Below the pieces are notes generated by a model, which was not told where the DNA came from, searched no databases, and worked only from the letters and a program-made list of their open reading frames with translations. Positions 16,748 through 25,686 of a DNA stretch of 64,000 nucleotides are shown piece by piece (the first letter of the stretch is position 1; each line of letters opens with the position of its first letter). Where the stretch lies: positions 2,976,001-3,040,000 of the forward strand of contig NZ_CP061721.1 in the NCBI RefSeq assembly GCF_014764445.1. The letters are read 5' to 3'. The translations under genes were made by a program, and so were the position numbers. This stretch comes from Pseudarthrobacter sp. BIM B-2242. GTDB lineage: Bacteria > Actinomycetota > Actinomycetes > Actinomycetales > Micrococcaceae.

Positions 16748-17641
16748 CTAGTGCTTCCGCACAGCCCGCGTCAGTTCGGCCCGGGCCAGCATCTCGTCGT
16801 CGGACGGGTAGGCCACTTCCTCAAGGACCAGCGGGTGCGGGGCCGCCAGCACGGACTTGGCGTCGCGCTTCTTGGCCAGCAGCCGCTCGTAGAGCCAGCC
16901 CGGCTGCTCCACGCCCTCACCCACATACAGGGCCGAGCCAACCAGGGACCGGACCATGTTGTGGCAGAAGGCGTCGGCCTGGACTGTGGCCACGATGACG
17001 CCGTCCTCGCCGCGGCGGAACTCGAAGCGCTGCAGCTCACGGATGGTGGTGGCTCCCTCCCGCGGCTTGCAGTAGGACAGGAAGTTCTGCAGACCCAGCA
17101 GCTTGGACGCACCCTCGTTCAACAGCGATACGTCCAGCGGATTCTTGTGCCACAGCGTGAAGTAGCGTTCCAGCGGGTCCCACAGGGCAGGGCCGTCCGC
17201 GATGCGGTAGCTGTAGCGGCGCCACAGCGCCGAGAACCGGGCGTCGAACCCCACCGGGGCCAGTGACACCTGGTGCACCTCGATGGCCCCGGACAAATCG
17301 CCCAGCCCGCGGCTGAGCGCACCCCGGATCCGGCGAAGAAGCGCGACGGCGGGATCCAGCTCATGCCCCCGCGGCAGTCCCAGCCACTCGGCCTCCGTGA
17401 GGTCCAGGTGGACCACCTGCCCGCGCGCGTGGACGCCGGCATCGGTGCGCCCCGCCACTGTCACCCTAATGGGGCGCCGGACCAGCAAGGCCAGTGCCTC
17501 CTCAAGGATCCCCTGGATGGTCCGCAAGCCAGGCTGCAGCGCCCACCCGCTGAAGGGGCCGCCGTCGTACGATAAATCAAGCCGCAAACGCAAAAACCCG
17601 CCGCCCCCTAAAACGGGGGCCGCGGGTTTTTGGTGGTTCAT
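16748..17641 (-). CDS. truA: tRNA pseudouridine(38-40) synthase TruA
   Basis: Isomerises uridines 38-40 in the tRNA anticodon stem. The catalytic motif AGRTDAGVHARGQ (Asp67 from this start), LSYDGGPFSGWA and FCHNMVRSLVG are conserved. It lies downstream of rplQ. The ATG at 17641 places the first 16 residues inside the rplQ terminator hairpin. An in-frame TTG at 17593 directly after the hairpin gives an N-terminus (RLRLDLSYDG) that fits the family better. Neither has a good ribosome site. I give the longer bound; the true start may be 17593. Confidence 0.92.
   Translation of the reverse strand: MNHQKPAAPVLGGGGFLRLRLDLSYDGGPFSGWALQPGLRTIQGILEEALALLVRRPIRVTVAGRTDAGVHARGQVVHLDLTEAEWLGLPRGHELDPAVALLRRIRGALSRGLGDLSGAIEVHQVSLAPVGFDARFSALWRRYSYRIADGPALWDPLERYFTLWHKNPLDVSLLNEGASKLLGLQNFLSYCKPREGATTIRELQRFEFRRGEDGVIVATVQADAFCHNMVRSLVGSALYVGEGVEQPGWLYERLLAKKRDAKSVLAAPHPLVLEEVAYPSDDEMLARAELTRAVRKH
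17592..17631 (-). terminator. Terminator of the rpoA-rplQ operon
   Basis: 17-bp stem with one mismatch: 17592-17608 with 17615-17631, loop TAAAAC. On the minus strand it ends GGGTTTTTG. It lies 41 nt after the rplQ stop and overlaps the annotated 5' end of truA. Confidence 0.88.
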
Positions 17642-17672
17642 AGACCTAAGTCTATGCGACGGAACGGGCGAA

Positions 17673-18311
17673 CTACTTCGCTTCGTCCTCGTCCTTCTTC
17701 TTAGCGGCGGGAGCCTTAGCAGCCTTCTTGGCGGCCGGAGCTTCTTCCGTGGCAGCTTCCTCAGCGGCCGGAGCCTCTTCGGTTGCAGCTTCGGCTTCAG
17801 CCTCGGGAGCAGCAGCAGCTTCGGTCTCTACAACCTCGGCCTCGGGAGCTTCAGCAGCTTCCTCGGCGGCAGGAGCAGCGGCTACTTCCTTCTTGTCAGC
17901 GTCGCGCTTTGCAGCAGAGGTAGCCTCGGCTACGACGGCCTGCTTGGCGGAAACCGGCTCGAGAACCAGTTCGATGACAGCCATGGGAGCGTTGTCGCCC
18001 TTGCGGTTGCCGATCTTGGTGATGCGGGTGTAGCCGCCTTCGCGGTTCTCCACTGCCTGTGCAATGTCGGTGAACAGCTCGTGGACGATGCCCTTGTTGC
18101 TGATCAGGCCGAGTACACGGCGGCGGGAAGCCAGGTCGCCGCGCTTGGCGAAAGTCACCAGACGCTCGGCGTACGGCTTCAGGCGCTTGGCCTTGGTCAC
18201 CGTGGTGGTGATCCGCTTGTGCTCGAACAGTGCAGCGGACAGGTTCGCGAGCATAAGACGCTCGTGAGCCGCTCCGCCTCCGAGGCGCGGACCCTTAGCG
18301 GGGGTAGGCAT
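17673..18311 (-). CDS. rplQ: 50S ribosomal protein L17 with long acidic C-terminal extension
   Basis: L17 lines the polypeptide exit area of the 50S subunit. The core [23 protein letters not shown] and [22 protein letters not shown] is conserved. At 212 residues it is much longer than the usual 120-130, because the last 85 or so residues are an Ala/Glu/Pro-rich tail ending in KKKDEDEAK. Such tails are known in some Micrococcales, and their role is unknown. Last gene of the infA-rpoA operon, 66 nt after rpoA. Confidence 0.96.
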   Translation of the reverse strand: MPTPAKGPRLGGGAAHERLMLANLSAALFEHKRITTTVTKAKRLKPYAERLVTFAKRGDLASRRRVLGLISNKGIVHELFTDIAQAVENREGGYTRITKIGNRKGDNAPMAVIELVLEPVSAKQAVVAEATSAAKRDADKKEVAAAPAAEEAAEAPEAEVVETEAAAAPEAEAEAATEEAPAAEEAATEEAPAAKKAAKAPAAKKKDEDEAK

Positions 18312-18377
18312 AATAGTTTCTCCTCATATGGAAGCCGGTGGTGGGCACACCATGGTGCCCGCCGGCAAAGATCTGTT

Positions 18378-19388
18378 TTAGAGTTCGTCGTCGCCGAAGG
18401 CGGCGTCGTCCTCTTCAATTGCTGCGGCGCGTGCTGCGAGGTCAAAACCGGGAGGCGAGTCCTTGAGGGACAGGCCCAGTTCAACCAGCTTTGCCTTGAC
18501 CTCGTCAATGGACTTCGCACCGAAGTTGCGGATGTCCATCAGGTCAGCCTCGGAGCGTGCAACGAGTTCACCCACGGTGTGGATGCCCTCACGCTTGAGG
18601 CAGTTGTAGGAACGGACGGTGAGGTCCAGATCCTCGATCGGCAGTGCCATGTCTGCTGCCAGGGCAGCATCCGTCGGCGACGGGCCAATCTCGATACCTT
18701 CAGCTGCGGTGTTCAGCTCGCGGGCCAGACCGAAGAGTTCCACCAGGGTGGTACCTGCGGAAGCAACAGCATCGCGCGGAGCGATGGCCTGCTTGGTCTC
18801 GACGTCGACAATGAGCTTGTCGAAGTCGGTGCGCTGCTCAACACGGGTTGCTTCCACGCGGAAAGTAACCTTCAGCACCGGCGAGTAGATCGAGTCGACC
18901 GGGATACGGCCGATCTCGGAGTCGCCGGACTTGTTCTGAGCTGCCGAAACGTAGCCGCGGCCGCGCTCGATGGTCAGTTCGAGTTCGAACTTGCCCTTCG
19001 AGTTCAGCGTGGCAATGTGCAGATCCGGGTTGTGGAATTCGACGCCGGCCGGCGGAGCAATGTCCGCGGCGGTGACGATTCCGGGGCCCTGCTTGCGCAG
19101 GTAAGCAACAACCGGCTCGTCGTGCTCGGAGGAGACCGAGAGGCTCTTGATGTTCAGGATGATCTCAGTGACATCCTCCTTGACACCGGGAACCGTGGTG
19201 AACTCGTGCAGCACGCCATCGATCCGGATGCTGGTTACAGCGGCACCGGGGATGGAGGAAAGCAGGGTACGGCGGAGGGAGTTTCCGAGGGTGTAGCCGA
19301 AGCCCGGTTCCAGCGGTTCGATGATGAACCGTGAACGGTTGTCGGAGACTACCTCTTCGGAGAGGGTGGGGCGCTGTGCAATGAGCAC
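18378..19388 (-). CDS. rpoA: RNA polymerase subunit alpha
   Basis: 336 residues. The N-terminal dimerisation and assembly domain (about 1-230: [31 protein letters not shown]) and the C-terminal DNA/activator-binding domain ([35 protein letters not shown]) are complete. It nucleates the RNA polymerase core. It follows rpsK directly; no rpsD lies between them. The 130-nt gap upstream contains an element also found twice upstream of rpoB. Confidence 0.98.
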   Translation of the reverse strand: MLIAQRPTLSEEVVSDNRSRFIIEPLEPGFGYTLGNSLRRTLLSSIPGAAVTSIRIDGVLHEFTTVPGVKEDVTEIILNIKSLSVSSEHDEPVVAYLRKQGPGIVTAADIAPPAGVEFHNPDLHIATLNSKGKFELELTIERGRGYVSAAQNKSGDSEIGRIPVDSIYSPVLKVTFRVEATRVEQRTDFDKLIVDVETKQAIAPRDAVASAGTTLVELFGLARELNTAAEGIEIGPSPTDAALAADMALPIEDLDLTVRSYNCLKREGIHTVGELVARSEADLMDIRNFGAKSIDEVKAKLVELGLSLKDSPPGFDLAARAAAIEEDDAAFGDDEL

Positions 19389-19410
19389 TTAGGTTTCCTT
19401 TCGGCGAGCA

Positions 19411-19423
19411 TCCGCTATATGAC
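19411..19423 (-). promoter_or_regulatory. Shared rpo upstream element, rpoA copy
   Basis: On the minus strand it reads GTCATATAGCGGA, 23-35 nt upstream of the rpoA start. The same 13-mer lies at 58014-58026 upstream of rpoB, and an 11-mer version at 58098-58108. The role is unknown; it may be a -10 region, an operator or a UTR element. Confidence 0.45.
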
Positions 19424-19518
19424 GCAACACAGGTGGTGGAAATTCGGTCTGAAGACTTAACGCGGCTGGGCTTGCCCGGACCGTAACGGTCCGGGCAAGC
19501 TCAAACAGCTGGAAAGGC

Positions 19519-19920
19519 TTAGACGCGGCGGCGCTTGGGCGGACGGCAGCCGTTGTGGGCTGCGGGGGTGACGTCCTGGATGGAGCCAACCTCCAGGCCA
19601 GCGGCCTGCAGCGAGCGGATTGCGGTCTCGCGACCGGATCCCGGACCCTTCACGAAAACGTCAACCTTGCGCATGCCGTGCTCCTGCGCACGCTTGGCAG
19701 CGGCTTCGGCAGCCATCTGAGCGGCGAAGGGGGTGGACTTACGCGAGCCCTTGAAGCCGACCTCACCTGAGGAAGCCCAAGAGATAACAGCGCCGTTCGG
19801 ATCCGTGATGGAAACGATGGTGTTGTTAAAAGTGCTCTTGATGTGCGCCTGGCCCAGCGCGATATTCTTTTTGTCCTTCTTACGCGGCTTGCGAACCGCG
19901 CCACGAGTCTTTGGGGGCAT
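19519..19920 (-). CDS. rpsK: 30S ribosomal protein S11
   Basis: 133 residues. The conserved blocks [39 protein letters not shown] and the C-terminal [18 protein letters not shown] are intact. S11 forms part of the 30S platform near the mRNA exit. It is cotranscribed after rpsM (52 nt gap). Confidence 0.98.
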   Translation of the reverse strand: MPPKTRGAVRKPRKKDKKNIALGQAHIKSTFNNTIVSITDPNGAVISWASSGEVGFKGSRKSTPFAAQMAAEAAAKRAQEHGMRKVDVFVKGPGSGRETAIRSLQAAGLEVGSIQDVTPAAHNGCRPPKRRRV

Positions 19921-19972
19921 TTTTTTCTCCTACAGAAAGTTATCGGGGAAAGCCGTGTTAATCCCGGAGGAT

Positions 19973-20347
19973 TTAACGGGCCTTCTTCTTGCCTGCGACG
20001 GTACGCTTCGGGCCCTTGCGGGTACGGGCGTTGGTCTTCGTACGCTGCCCACGAACGGGCAGGCCCTTACGGTGGCGAATACCTTCGTAGCTGCCGATTT
20101 CAACCTTGCGGCGGATATCAGCTGCTACTTCGCGGCGAAGGTCACCCTCAACCTTGTAGTTGCCTTCGATGTAATCACGCAGCTCAACCAGCTGGGCATC
20201 GGTGAGGTCCTTAACGCGGACGTCAGCGCTGATGCCAGTGGCAGCCAGGGTTTCGTGTGCACGGGTCTTACCCACGCCGTAGATGTAAGTAAGCGCAATT
20301 TCCAACCGCTTTTCGCGGGGAATGTCTACGCCAGCGAGACGAGCCAT
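19973..20347 (-). CDS. rpsM: 30S ribosomal protein S13
   Basis: 124 residues starting [17 protein letters not shown]. The longer open frame upstream (to 20398) is not family-like, so I start at the ATG at 20347. [15 protein letters not shown] and the C-terminal [18 protein letters not shown] are conserved. S13 contacts the P-site tRNA and the 50S at the subunit interface. Confidence 0.97.
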   Translation of the reverse strand: MARLAGVDIPREKRLEIALTYIYGVGKTRAHETLAATGISADVRVKDLTDAQLVELRDYIEGNYKVEGDLRREVAADIRRKVEIGSYEGIRHRKGLPVRGQRTKTNARTRKGPKRTVAGKKKAR

Positions 20348-20523
20348 ATTGGCAGTACTCCTTGAATAAACCGGAGGTCGTAGGCAGTACACCCGCACGT
20401 ACTGTGCGGCCCCAGCCTCCGACCGGGGGTTAGCTGTCCGGGCTCATACGTCCCAATTCAGCTTGTGCTGCCTTTATTTACTTGCGTGGGTTAGCAACCC
20501 AGGGTTTCCTTCAAAGAAGGAAA

Positions 20524-20637
20524 TTAGCCCTGGCGCTGCTTGTGGCGCGGGTTCTCGCAGATCACCATGACCCGGCCATTACGGCGGATCACTTTGCACT
20601 TTTCGCAGATCTGCTTGACGCTCGGCTTGACCTTCAT
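20524..20637 (-). CDS. rpmJ: 50S ribosomal protein L36 (zinc-ribbon type)
   Basis: 37-residue protein read directly from the DNA: it begins [20 protein letters not shown] and ends [12 protein letters not shown]. Cys11, Cys14, Cys27 and His32 form the zinc site, so this is the zinc-containing paralogue used in zinc-replete cells. It lies between infA and rpsM, the normal order. It is too short for a standard long-ORF scan. Confidence 0.96.
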   Translation of the reverse strand: MKVKPSVKQICEKCKVIRRNGRVMVICENPRHKQRQG

Positions 20638-20706
20638 GGCATTCCTTTGCGTGTGGCAGTTGGTCAACTGGTCCAGCCTTCAGCTGATGCTGAGACTGCC
20701 CAGAAT

Positions 20707-20928
20707 TTACTTGTAGCGGTAGACGATACGACCCCGAGTGAGGTCATAAGGGCTCAGTTCCACCACTACCCGGTCCTCAGGGAGAATCCTGATGTAGTGC
20801 TGGCGCATCTTGCCTGAGATGTGCGCGAGTACGATGTGCTTGTTGGTCAGCTCAACGCGAAACATCGCGTTAGGCAGCGCCTCGGTCACAACGCCTTCGA
20901 TCTCAATGACCCCGTCCTTCTTGGCCAT
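20707..20928 (-). CDS. infA: Translation initiation factor IF-1
   Basis: 73-residue OB-fold protein: [20 protein letters not shown], followed by [34 protein letters not shown]. It occupies the 30S A site during initiation. First gene of the infA-rpmJ-rpsM-rpsK-rpoA-rplQ operon. The 172-nt upstream gap should hold the promoter, but I could not assign boxes confidently. Confidence 0.98.
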   Translation of the reverse strand: MAKKDGVIEIEGVVTEALPNAMFRVELTNKHIVLAHISGKMRQHYIRILPEDRVVVELSPYDLTRGRIVYRYK

Positions 20929-21100
20929 ACCCTCCGCTAACTGTTGTTGCCGCAGCCCTGCCGGATTGCACCGGACATGACCACGAACGTTTTTGTTGGA
21001 TCGGTTATCACCTCAGGCCCCAAACAGGGCACAGCAGGCCAGACAACCAACAAGCAACACTACCCTCTATCGCGGTAAATGTTAAATCGAGCATAGTAAC

Positions 21101-22036
21101 CTACAGGGCGCCGTACGCACCATATTCGCCGGCAGGAGTACTCACCGCCGCCGCGCTGTGCACCCCATCCAGAATCGCCAGGCGTACGACGTCGGCTGCC
21201 GCACTTTGGAGCGTGATGAGACTTATCTGCCGGGCAGTCTCCGTACTCCGGTCCAGCGCGACGTCACCAGTCGCCAGGCAAAAGACAGTGTCCCCGTCCG
21301 CCAAGGTATGGCTCGGGTTGAGCGCCCGGGCCAAGCCGGCATGGGCAGCAGAAGCTGTCCGCTTACACTCGGCCGGGTCCAGGACGGCGTTCGTTGCTAC
21401 TACGACAAGGGTCGTATTGAGTCCGGATCCCGGCTGCGCTTCCGCCGCAGCAGCTGTGCCAATGGGCAGTCCCAGCGCATTTACGACTGCGATCGCCCCC
21501 ACAACAACGCCGTTCTCGAGCGTGATCGAGGCCGTGCCTACTCCCCCTTTGTAGGTCCGGGCTATGACTGCTCCGGTTCCTGCGCCTACGTTGCCGCGCG
21601 CGACGGCGTGCCCGTCCTTCTCGGCGGCGGCGGCGACGGCTGCCGCGTAGCCCATGTCCGCCGTCGGGCGCGCTGAAAAATCACCGCCGCGGCCCAGGTC
21701 GAAGATCGCGGCGGCGGGGACGATCGGCACCACTCCCCCGGTGACGGGGAAGCCCCGGCCGTTCTCCTCGCACCAGCGCTGCGCGCCGTGCGCCGCGACC
21801 AGGCCGTAGGCGCTGCCGCCGGTGAGGACCACGGCGTCGACTGTAGAAACCAGGGTGGTGGGATCCAGGGCGTCGGTCTCGTGCGTTCCCGGACCGCCTC
21901 CGCGGACGTCCACGGACCCGACCGTTCCCGGCGGCGGCAGCACCACCGTCACCCCGCTCAGCCACCCGGCGTCGTTCTTCTGTACGTGCCCAACCCGGAT
22001 CCCCGGCACATCGGTAATGGCTCCCATGGCCTCCAT
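21101..22036 (-). CDS. P1/DmpA-family peptidase (S58, N-terminal nucleophile type)
   Basis: 311 residues. The family motifs are ITDVPGIRVGH at the N-terminus, DAVVLTGGSAYGL, GNVGAGTGAVIAR and KGGVGTASI, followed by GAIAVVNALG. P1 peptidases self-cleave to expose a Ser or Thr nucleophile, here probably in the GTAS segment. They act as aminopeptidases or amidases, and the substrate cannot be told from sequence. The start could be the ATG at 22036 or the ATG at 22027 (MGAITDVPG). It is transcribed away from the ABC importer. Confidence 0.82.
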   Translation of the reverse strand: MEAMGAITDVPGIRVGHVQKNDAGWLSGVTVVLPPPGTVGSVDVRGGGPGTHETDALDPTTLVSTVDAVVLTGGSAYGLVAAHGAQRWCEENGRGFPVTGGVVPIVPAAAIFDLGRGGDFSARPTADMGYAAAVAAAAEKDGHAVARGNVGAGTGAVIARTYKGGVGTASITLENGVVVGAIAVVNALGLPIGTAAAAEAQPGSGLNTTLVVVATNAVLDPAECKRTASAAHAGLARALNPSHTLADGDTVFCLATGDVALDRSTETARQISLITLQSAAADVVRLAILDGVHSAAAVSTPAGEYGAYGAL

Positions 22037-22248
22037 TCTGCGCCATCACCTACAGCACTTCCCTCCCGTCAGGCAAACACTATGCAATACTGCAAGCAAC
22101 ACGGCGTAAATGGGCGATGAAGCCTTCACTAACTATCCTCTGACGAGGGCTTATGCGGGATTCTGCCCACCAGCCGTGTGGTGAAGTATGGCTAGATCCC
22201 CTTGCCCGTCGGCCAGCCATTGCAGGCCCCGATCCGTTAGAGACACGA

Positions 22249-23208
22249 ATGACTCGGCAACTTGCTTCCACGCCACCCACCAGTCCACCCGGCCGGTCCG
22301 GTCCGCCGGAGAGGCTTCGGAGCCGCCGCTGGTCCGGCCGGTCCCGGCGTGATTTCATCGTCTTCCTCGCTCTGGCCCTCCCCAACCTGATCCTGATTGC
22401 CGTGTTCACCTACCGGCCGCTCATCAGCAACATCTACTACTCAACCCTCGACTGGACCCTGGGCTCCGCCTCGGCAACCGTCGTTGGGTTCGAGAACTAC
22501 GTCACCTTCTTCACCAGCGACGACGCCCCCAAGGTACTCGGCACCACAGCGGTGTTCACCCTGGTGACAGTCGGCGGGTCCATGCTGCTGGGCCTTCTCA
22601 TCGCGTTGGCACTGAACTCCAAGGTTCCCGGCACCACCTTTGCCCGGTCCGCGGTCTTCGCTCCCTATGTGCTTTCCGGGGTGGGCGTGGGCCTTGTCTG
22701 GCTTTTCATCTTCGACCCCGGCTACGGCGTCCTGGCCTGGCTGCTGCGCGGTATCGGCCAGCAGAGCCCCCAGTGGATCAACGATCCCCAACTGTCGTTG
22801 GTGATGGTCATCCTGGTCTATATCTGGAAGAACCTGGGCTACTGCGCCGTTGTGTATCTGGCCGGACTGCAATCGCTGCCGCAGGATGTCATGGAGGCAG
22901 CCTCGCTGGACGGGGCCAACGGATTTCGCCGGTTCATCAGCATGTCCATCCCGCTGCTGTCCCCCACCACCTTCTTCCTCCTCATCACCACCATGCTGAG
23001 CTCACTCCAGGCGTTCGATTTGATCAGGATCATGACCCCCCTCGGAGCCGGCACCAGCACCCTGATCTACGAGGCGTATTTGCAGGCGTTCGGCGCGTTC
23101 AACAGGGCAGGATATTCCGCGGCCATCTCGGTCATCCTCTTCGCCATCCTGCTGGTCATCACCGTCCTGCAACTCCGGTTCGTGGAACGGAAGGTGCACT
23201 ACTCATGA
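22249..23208 (+). CDS. ABC sugar-type permease, UgpA/MalF-like
   Basis: 319-residue membrane subunit of a carbohydrate ABC importer. Six membrane helices are visible. The ATPase-docking EAA loop reads MEAASLDGANGFRRFISMSIPLL (around 230-255). I chose the ATG at 22249 (MTRQLAS); upstream codons are unlikely to be translated. It overlaps the second permease by 4 nt (ATGA). It works with the neighbouring permease and binding protein. No ATPase gene is present, so a shared MsiK-type ATPase is inferred. Confidence 0.9.
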   Translation: MTRQLASTPPTSPPGRSGPPERLRSRRWSGRSRRDFIVFLALALPNLILIAVFTYRPLISNIYYSTLDWTLGSASATVVGFENYVTFFTSDDAPKVLGTTAVFTLVTVGGSMLLGLLIALALNSKVPGTTFARSAVFAPYVLSGVGVGLVWLFIFDPGYGVLAWLLRGIGQQSPQWINDPQLSLVMVILVYIWKNLGYCAVVYLAGLQSLPQDVMEAASLDGANGFRRFISMSIPLLSPTTFFLLITTMLSSLQAFDLIRIMTPLGAGTSTLIYEAYLQAFGAFNRAGYSAAISVILFAILLVITVLQLRFVERKVHYS

Positions 23209-24122
23209 GTTCACTCTCACCGGTCAATCCTGACCCGGCCGCTCCCCCGGTGGCATCGGAGCCCTTCACACCGCGGGACCGGCCCTTCTCGGCCCGGAAC
23301 CTGGTCCAGACCATCGCCGGCGGCTACCTTCCCCTGCTGCTGGCAACGCTGGTGGTCTTCCTCCCGCTGCTGTGGATGATCCTGAGCTCCTTCAAGCTCC
23401 CCGGGGAAATCATCACCATGGATCTGAAGATCCTGCCGGCGAGCCTGGACCCGCAGAACTACAACATAGCGATGACCACTGTGCCGTTCGCGCAGTTCTT
23501 CATCAACAGCACCATCGTCACCGTGGTGGGCTCAACCATCAAGGTGCTGCTGGCCATCCTCACGGCCTACGCCCTGGTGTTCGTCCGTTTCCCCTTCAGG
23601 AACGCCATCTTCATCCTCATCCTCGTGGCCCTGATGGTTCCGCCCCAGGTCTCCATCCTGCCGAACTACATCCTGATCGCCGGGATGGGCGGCAAGAACA
23701 CTCTGTGGGGCATCATCCTGCCCGGGCTTGGCACGGCGTTCGGGACGTTCCTGCTGCGGCAGCATTTCCTCACGCTGCCGGCCTCCATCCTGGAGTCTGC
23801 CGAGATTGACGGTGCCGGTCACTGGCGACGCCTGTGGCAGATCGTGGTCCCTGTGTCTGTCCCGTCCATTGCCACCGTGGCGCTGGTGACAGTGGTCAGC
23901 GAATGGAACGAATACATCTGGCCGCTGATCATCACTGACCGCCCGGAAACCATGACGTTGCCGGTTGGCCTGACGCTGCTGCAGAACTCCGAAAGCAACG
24001 CTTCCGGCTGGGGCATCCTCATGGCCGGCGCAGTGCTGGTGATCGTCCCCATCCTGGTGGTCTTCGCAGCCCTCCAGCGCTATATCGTTGCGGGCCTCAC
24101 CCAAGGCAGCGTCACAGGCTGA
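23205..24122 (+). CDS. ABC sugar-type permease, UgpE/MalG-like
   Basis: 305 residues, start ATG at 23205 overlapping the stop of the first permease. Six membrane helices. The EAA loop is LESAEIDGAGHWRRLWQIVVP, typical of the MalG/UgpE class. It forms the heterodimeric channel with the preceding permease. The N-terminal 40 residues are Pro/Ala-rich and soluble. Confidence 0.9.
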   Translation: MSSLSPVNPDPAAPPVASEPFTPRDRPFSARNLVQTIAGGYLPLLLATLVVFLPLLWMILSSFKLPGEIITMDLKILPASLDPQNYNIAMTTVPFAQFFINSTIVTVVGSTIKVLLAILTAYALVFVRFPFRNAIFILILVALMVPPQVSILPNYILIAGMGGKNTLWGIILPGLGTAFGTFLLRQHFLTLPASILESAEIDGAGHWRRLWQIVVPVSVPSIATVALVTVVSEWNEYIWPLIITDRPETMTLPVGLTLLQNSESNASGWGILMAGAVLVIVPILVVFAALQRYIVAGLTQGSVTG

Positions 24123-24205
24123 CCCTGGCTCGCCGCCGTTCGCTAACCCACACAGCTCTAACCCACACAGCAGCACCTTCCTAGGCAACAACCGAAAGGA
24201 ACACC

Positions 24206-25552
24206 ATGACTACGAATCTGGACCGGAGGCATTTCCTGGGGCTGGCTGGCGTAACGGCCGGCGCCGCAGCACTTTCCGCCTGCGGAGGGCCCGATACCGG
24301 CGGCACCACCACCTCAACGGAGGCCGCGGAAATCGACTTCAGCGGCGTCAAGCCGGCAGCCACCATCGATTTCTGGACGAACCACCCGGGCAAGTCCCAG
24401 GATGTTGAGAAGGCGATTATCGAAAAGTTCCACGCCAAGTACCCTGACATCAAGGTTAACCTGGTCACCGCCGGGGCAAACTACGAGGAAATCGCCCAGA
24501 AGTTCCAAACCTCCCAAGCCGCCAAGTCCGGGCTGCCCGGAGTTGTCGTGCTGTCAGACGTCTGGTGGTTCCGCTACTTTACGAACGGGAGCATCATCCC
24601 TGTGGACGGGCTCATCAAGGAACTGGACATCAAGGTGGACGATTTCCGCCAGTCCCTCGTGGACGACTACAAGTACGATGACCGGCAGTGGGCGCTCCCG
24701 TATGGACGGTCCACCCCGCTGTTTTACTACAACAAGGACCATTTTGCCGCGGCCGGCCTGCCGGACCGGGCCCCAGCCACCTGGCAGGAGTTCGGCGAAT
24801 GGGCCCCCAAACTCAAGGCCACCTCCGGCGCGCAGTACGCCTACATCTATCCCGCCCTGGCCGGCTACGCAGGCTGGACACTGCAGAATAACCTGTGGGG
24901 CTGGGGCGGTGCGTGGTCAGAGGATTGGGACATCACGTGTGATTCACCCGAAGCGGTGGAAGCCCTGCAGTGGGCCCAGGACTCTATCTACAAGCACAAC
25001 TGGGCCGGGGTCTCGTCCAAGGAAGCCGCTGACGATTTCTCAGCCGGCCTGACCTCCTCCACGATTTCCTCCACCGGCTCGCTCCTGGGCGTGCTGAAAT
25101 CCGCCACGTTCAACGTCGGTGTCGGCTTCCTGCCGGGCGGGCCGAAGGTGAGCAGCGGGGTGTGCCCCACCGGCGGTGCCGGACTTGGCATCCCCAGCGG
25201 CATCACCAAGGAGGAACAGCTCGCCGCAGGGACGTTCCTGAAGTTCATGACCGAACCGGAGAACACGGCGGCGTTCTCCGCTGCAACGGGGTACATGCCC
25301 ACGCGCACGTCGGCGGACATGGCCACGGTGCTGGCGCAGACACCGCAGATCAAGACCGCCATGGACCAGTTGGCCGTGACTAAGGTCCAGGACCGGGCCC
25401 GCGTGTTCCTGCCCGGGGCCGATCAGGAAATGGCCAAGGCCGCGGCGAAGATCCTCACGCAGCAGGGCGATGTGAAGGCCACCATGACGGAGCTGAAGAA
25501 GACTTTGGAAGGCATCTACATCAAGGACGTCAAGCCGAAGCTCAAAGCCTGA
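24206..25552 (+). CDS. Extracellular solute-binding lipoprotein of the ABC importer, UgpB-like
   Basis: 448 residues. A twin-arginine motif DRRHFLGL and a lipobox LSAC mark a Tat-exported lipoprotein. The mature part is a family-1 binding protein (IDFWTNHPGKSQDVEKAIIEKF, LPYGRSTPLFYYNKD, FLKFMTEPENTAAFSAATGYMPTR). The last two segments resemble UgpB, so glycerol-3-phosphate or a glycerophosphodiester is a possible ligand; this is a resemblance, not proof. AAAGGA lies before the ATG. A strong terminator follows. Confidence 0.87.
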   Translation: MTTNLDRRHFLGLAGVTAGAAALSACGGPDTGGTTTSTEAAEIDFSGVKPAATIDFWTNHPGKSQDVEKAIIEKFHAKYPDIKVNLVTAGANYEEIAQKFQTSQAAKSGLPGVVVLSDVWWFRYFTNGSIIPVDGLIKELDIKVDDFRQSLVDDYKYDDRQWALPYGRSTPLFYYNKDHFAAAGLPDRAPATWQEFGEWAPKLKATSGAQYAYIYPALAGYAGWTLQNNLWGWGGAWSEDWDITCDSPEAVEALQWAQDSIYKHNWAGVSSKEAADDFSAGLTSSTISSTGSLLGVLKSATFNVGVGFLPGGPKVSSGVCPTGGAGLGIPSGITKEEQLAAGTFLKFMTEPENTAAFSAATGYMPTRTSADMATVLAQTPQIKTAMDQLAVTKVQDRARVFLPGADQEMAKAAAKILTQQGDVKATMTELKKTLEGIYIKDVKPKLKA

Positions 25553-25599
25553 CGCACGGCCCGGCCCGGTTTCGACGCGCAAAGTCGCCCGGGACACAT

Positions 25600-25643
25600 A
25601 AAATCCCTGGAGACACCCGTATTCGGGTGTCGCCAGGGATTTT
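25600..25643. terminator. Bidirectional terminator between the ABC operon and map
   Basis: Stem AAAATCCCTGG (25600-25610) with CCAGGGATTTT (25633-25643) and an inner stem GACACCCG/CGGGTGTC (25612-25619 and 25624-25631). It has an A-tract and T-tract on either side, between convergent genes. Confidence 0.9.
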
Positions 25644-25686
25644 CTGCGTCGTAGGGGAAAACGCGTGTCCTCAGGTGCGCCGAAGC

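Noticed and set aside
17283..19334. A 683-codon plus-strand open frame across rplQ and rpoA
   Set aside because: It is antisense to strongly conserved genes, has no family similarity and owes its length to GC-rich codon structure.
22773..23204. Upstream extension of the second permease
   Set aside because: It overlaps the first permease in another frame; the ATGA-coupled ATG at 23205 gives the family-like N-terminus.
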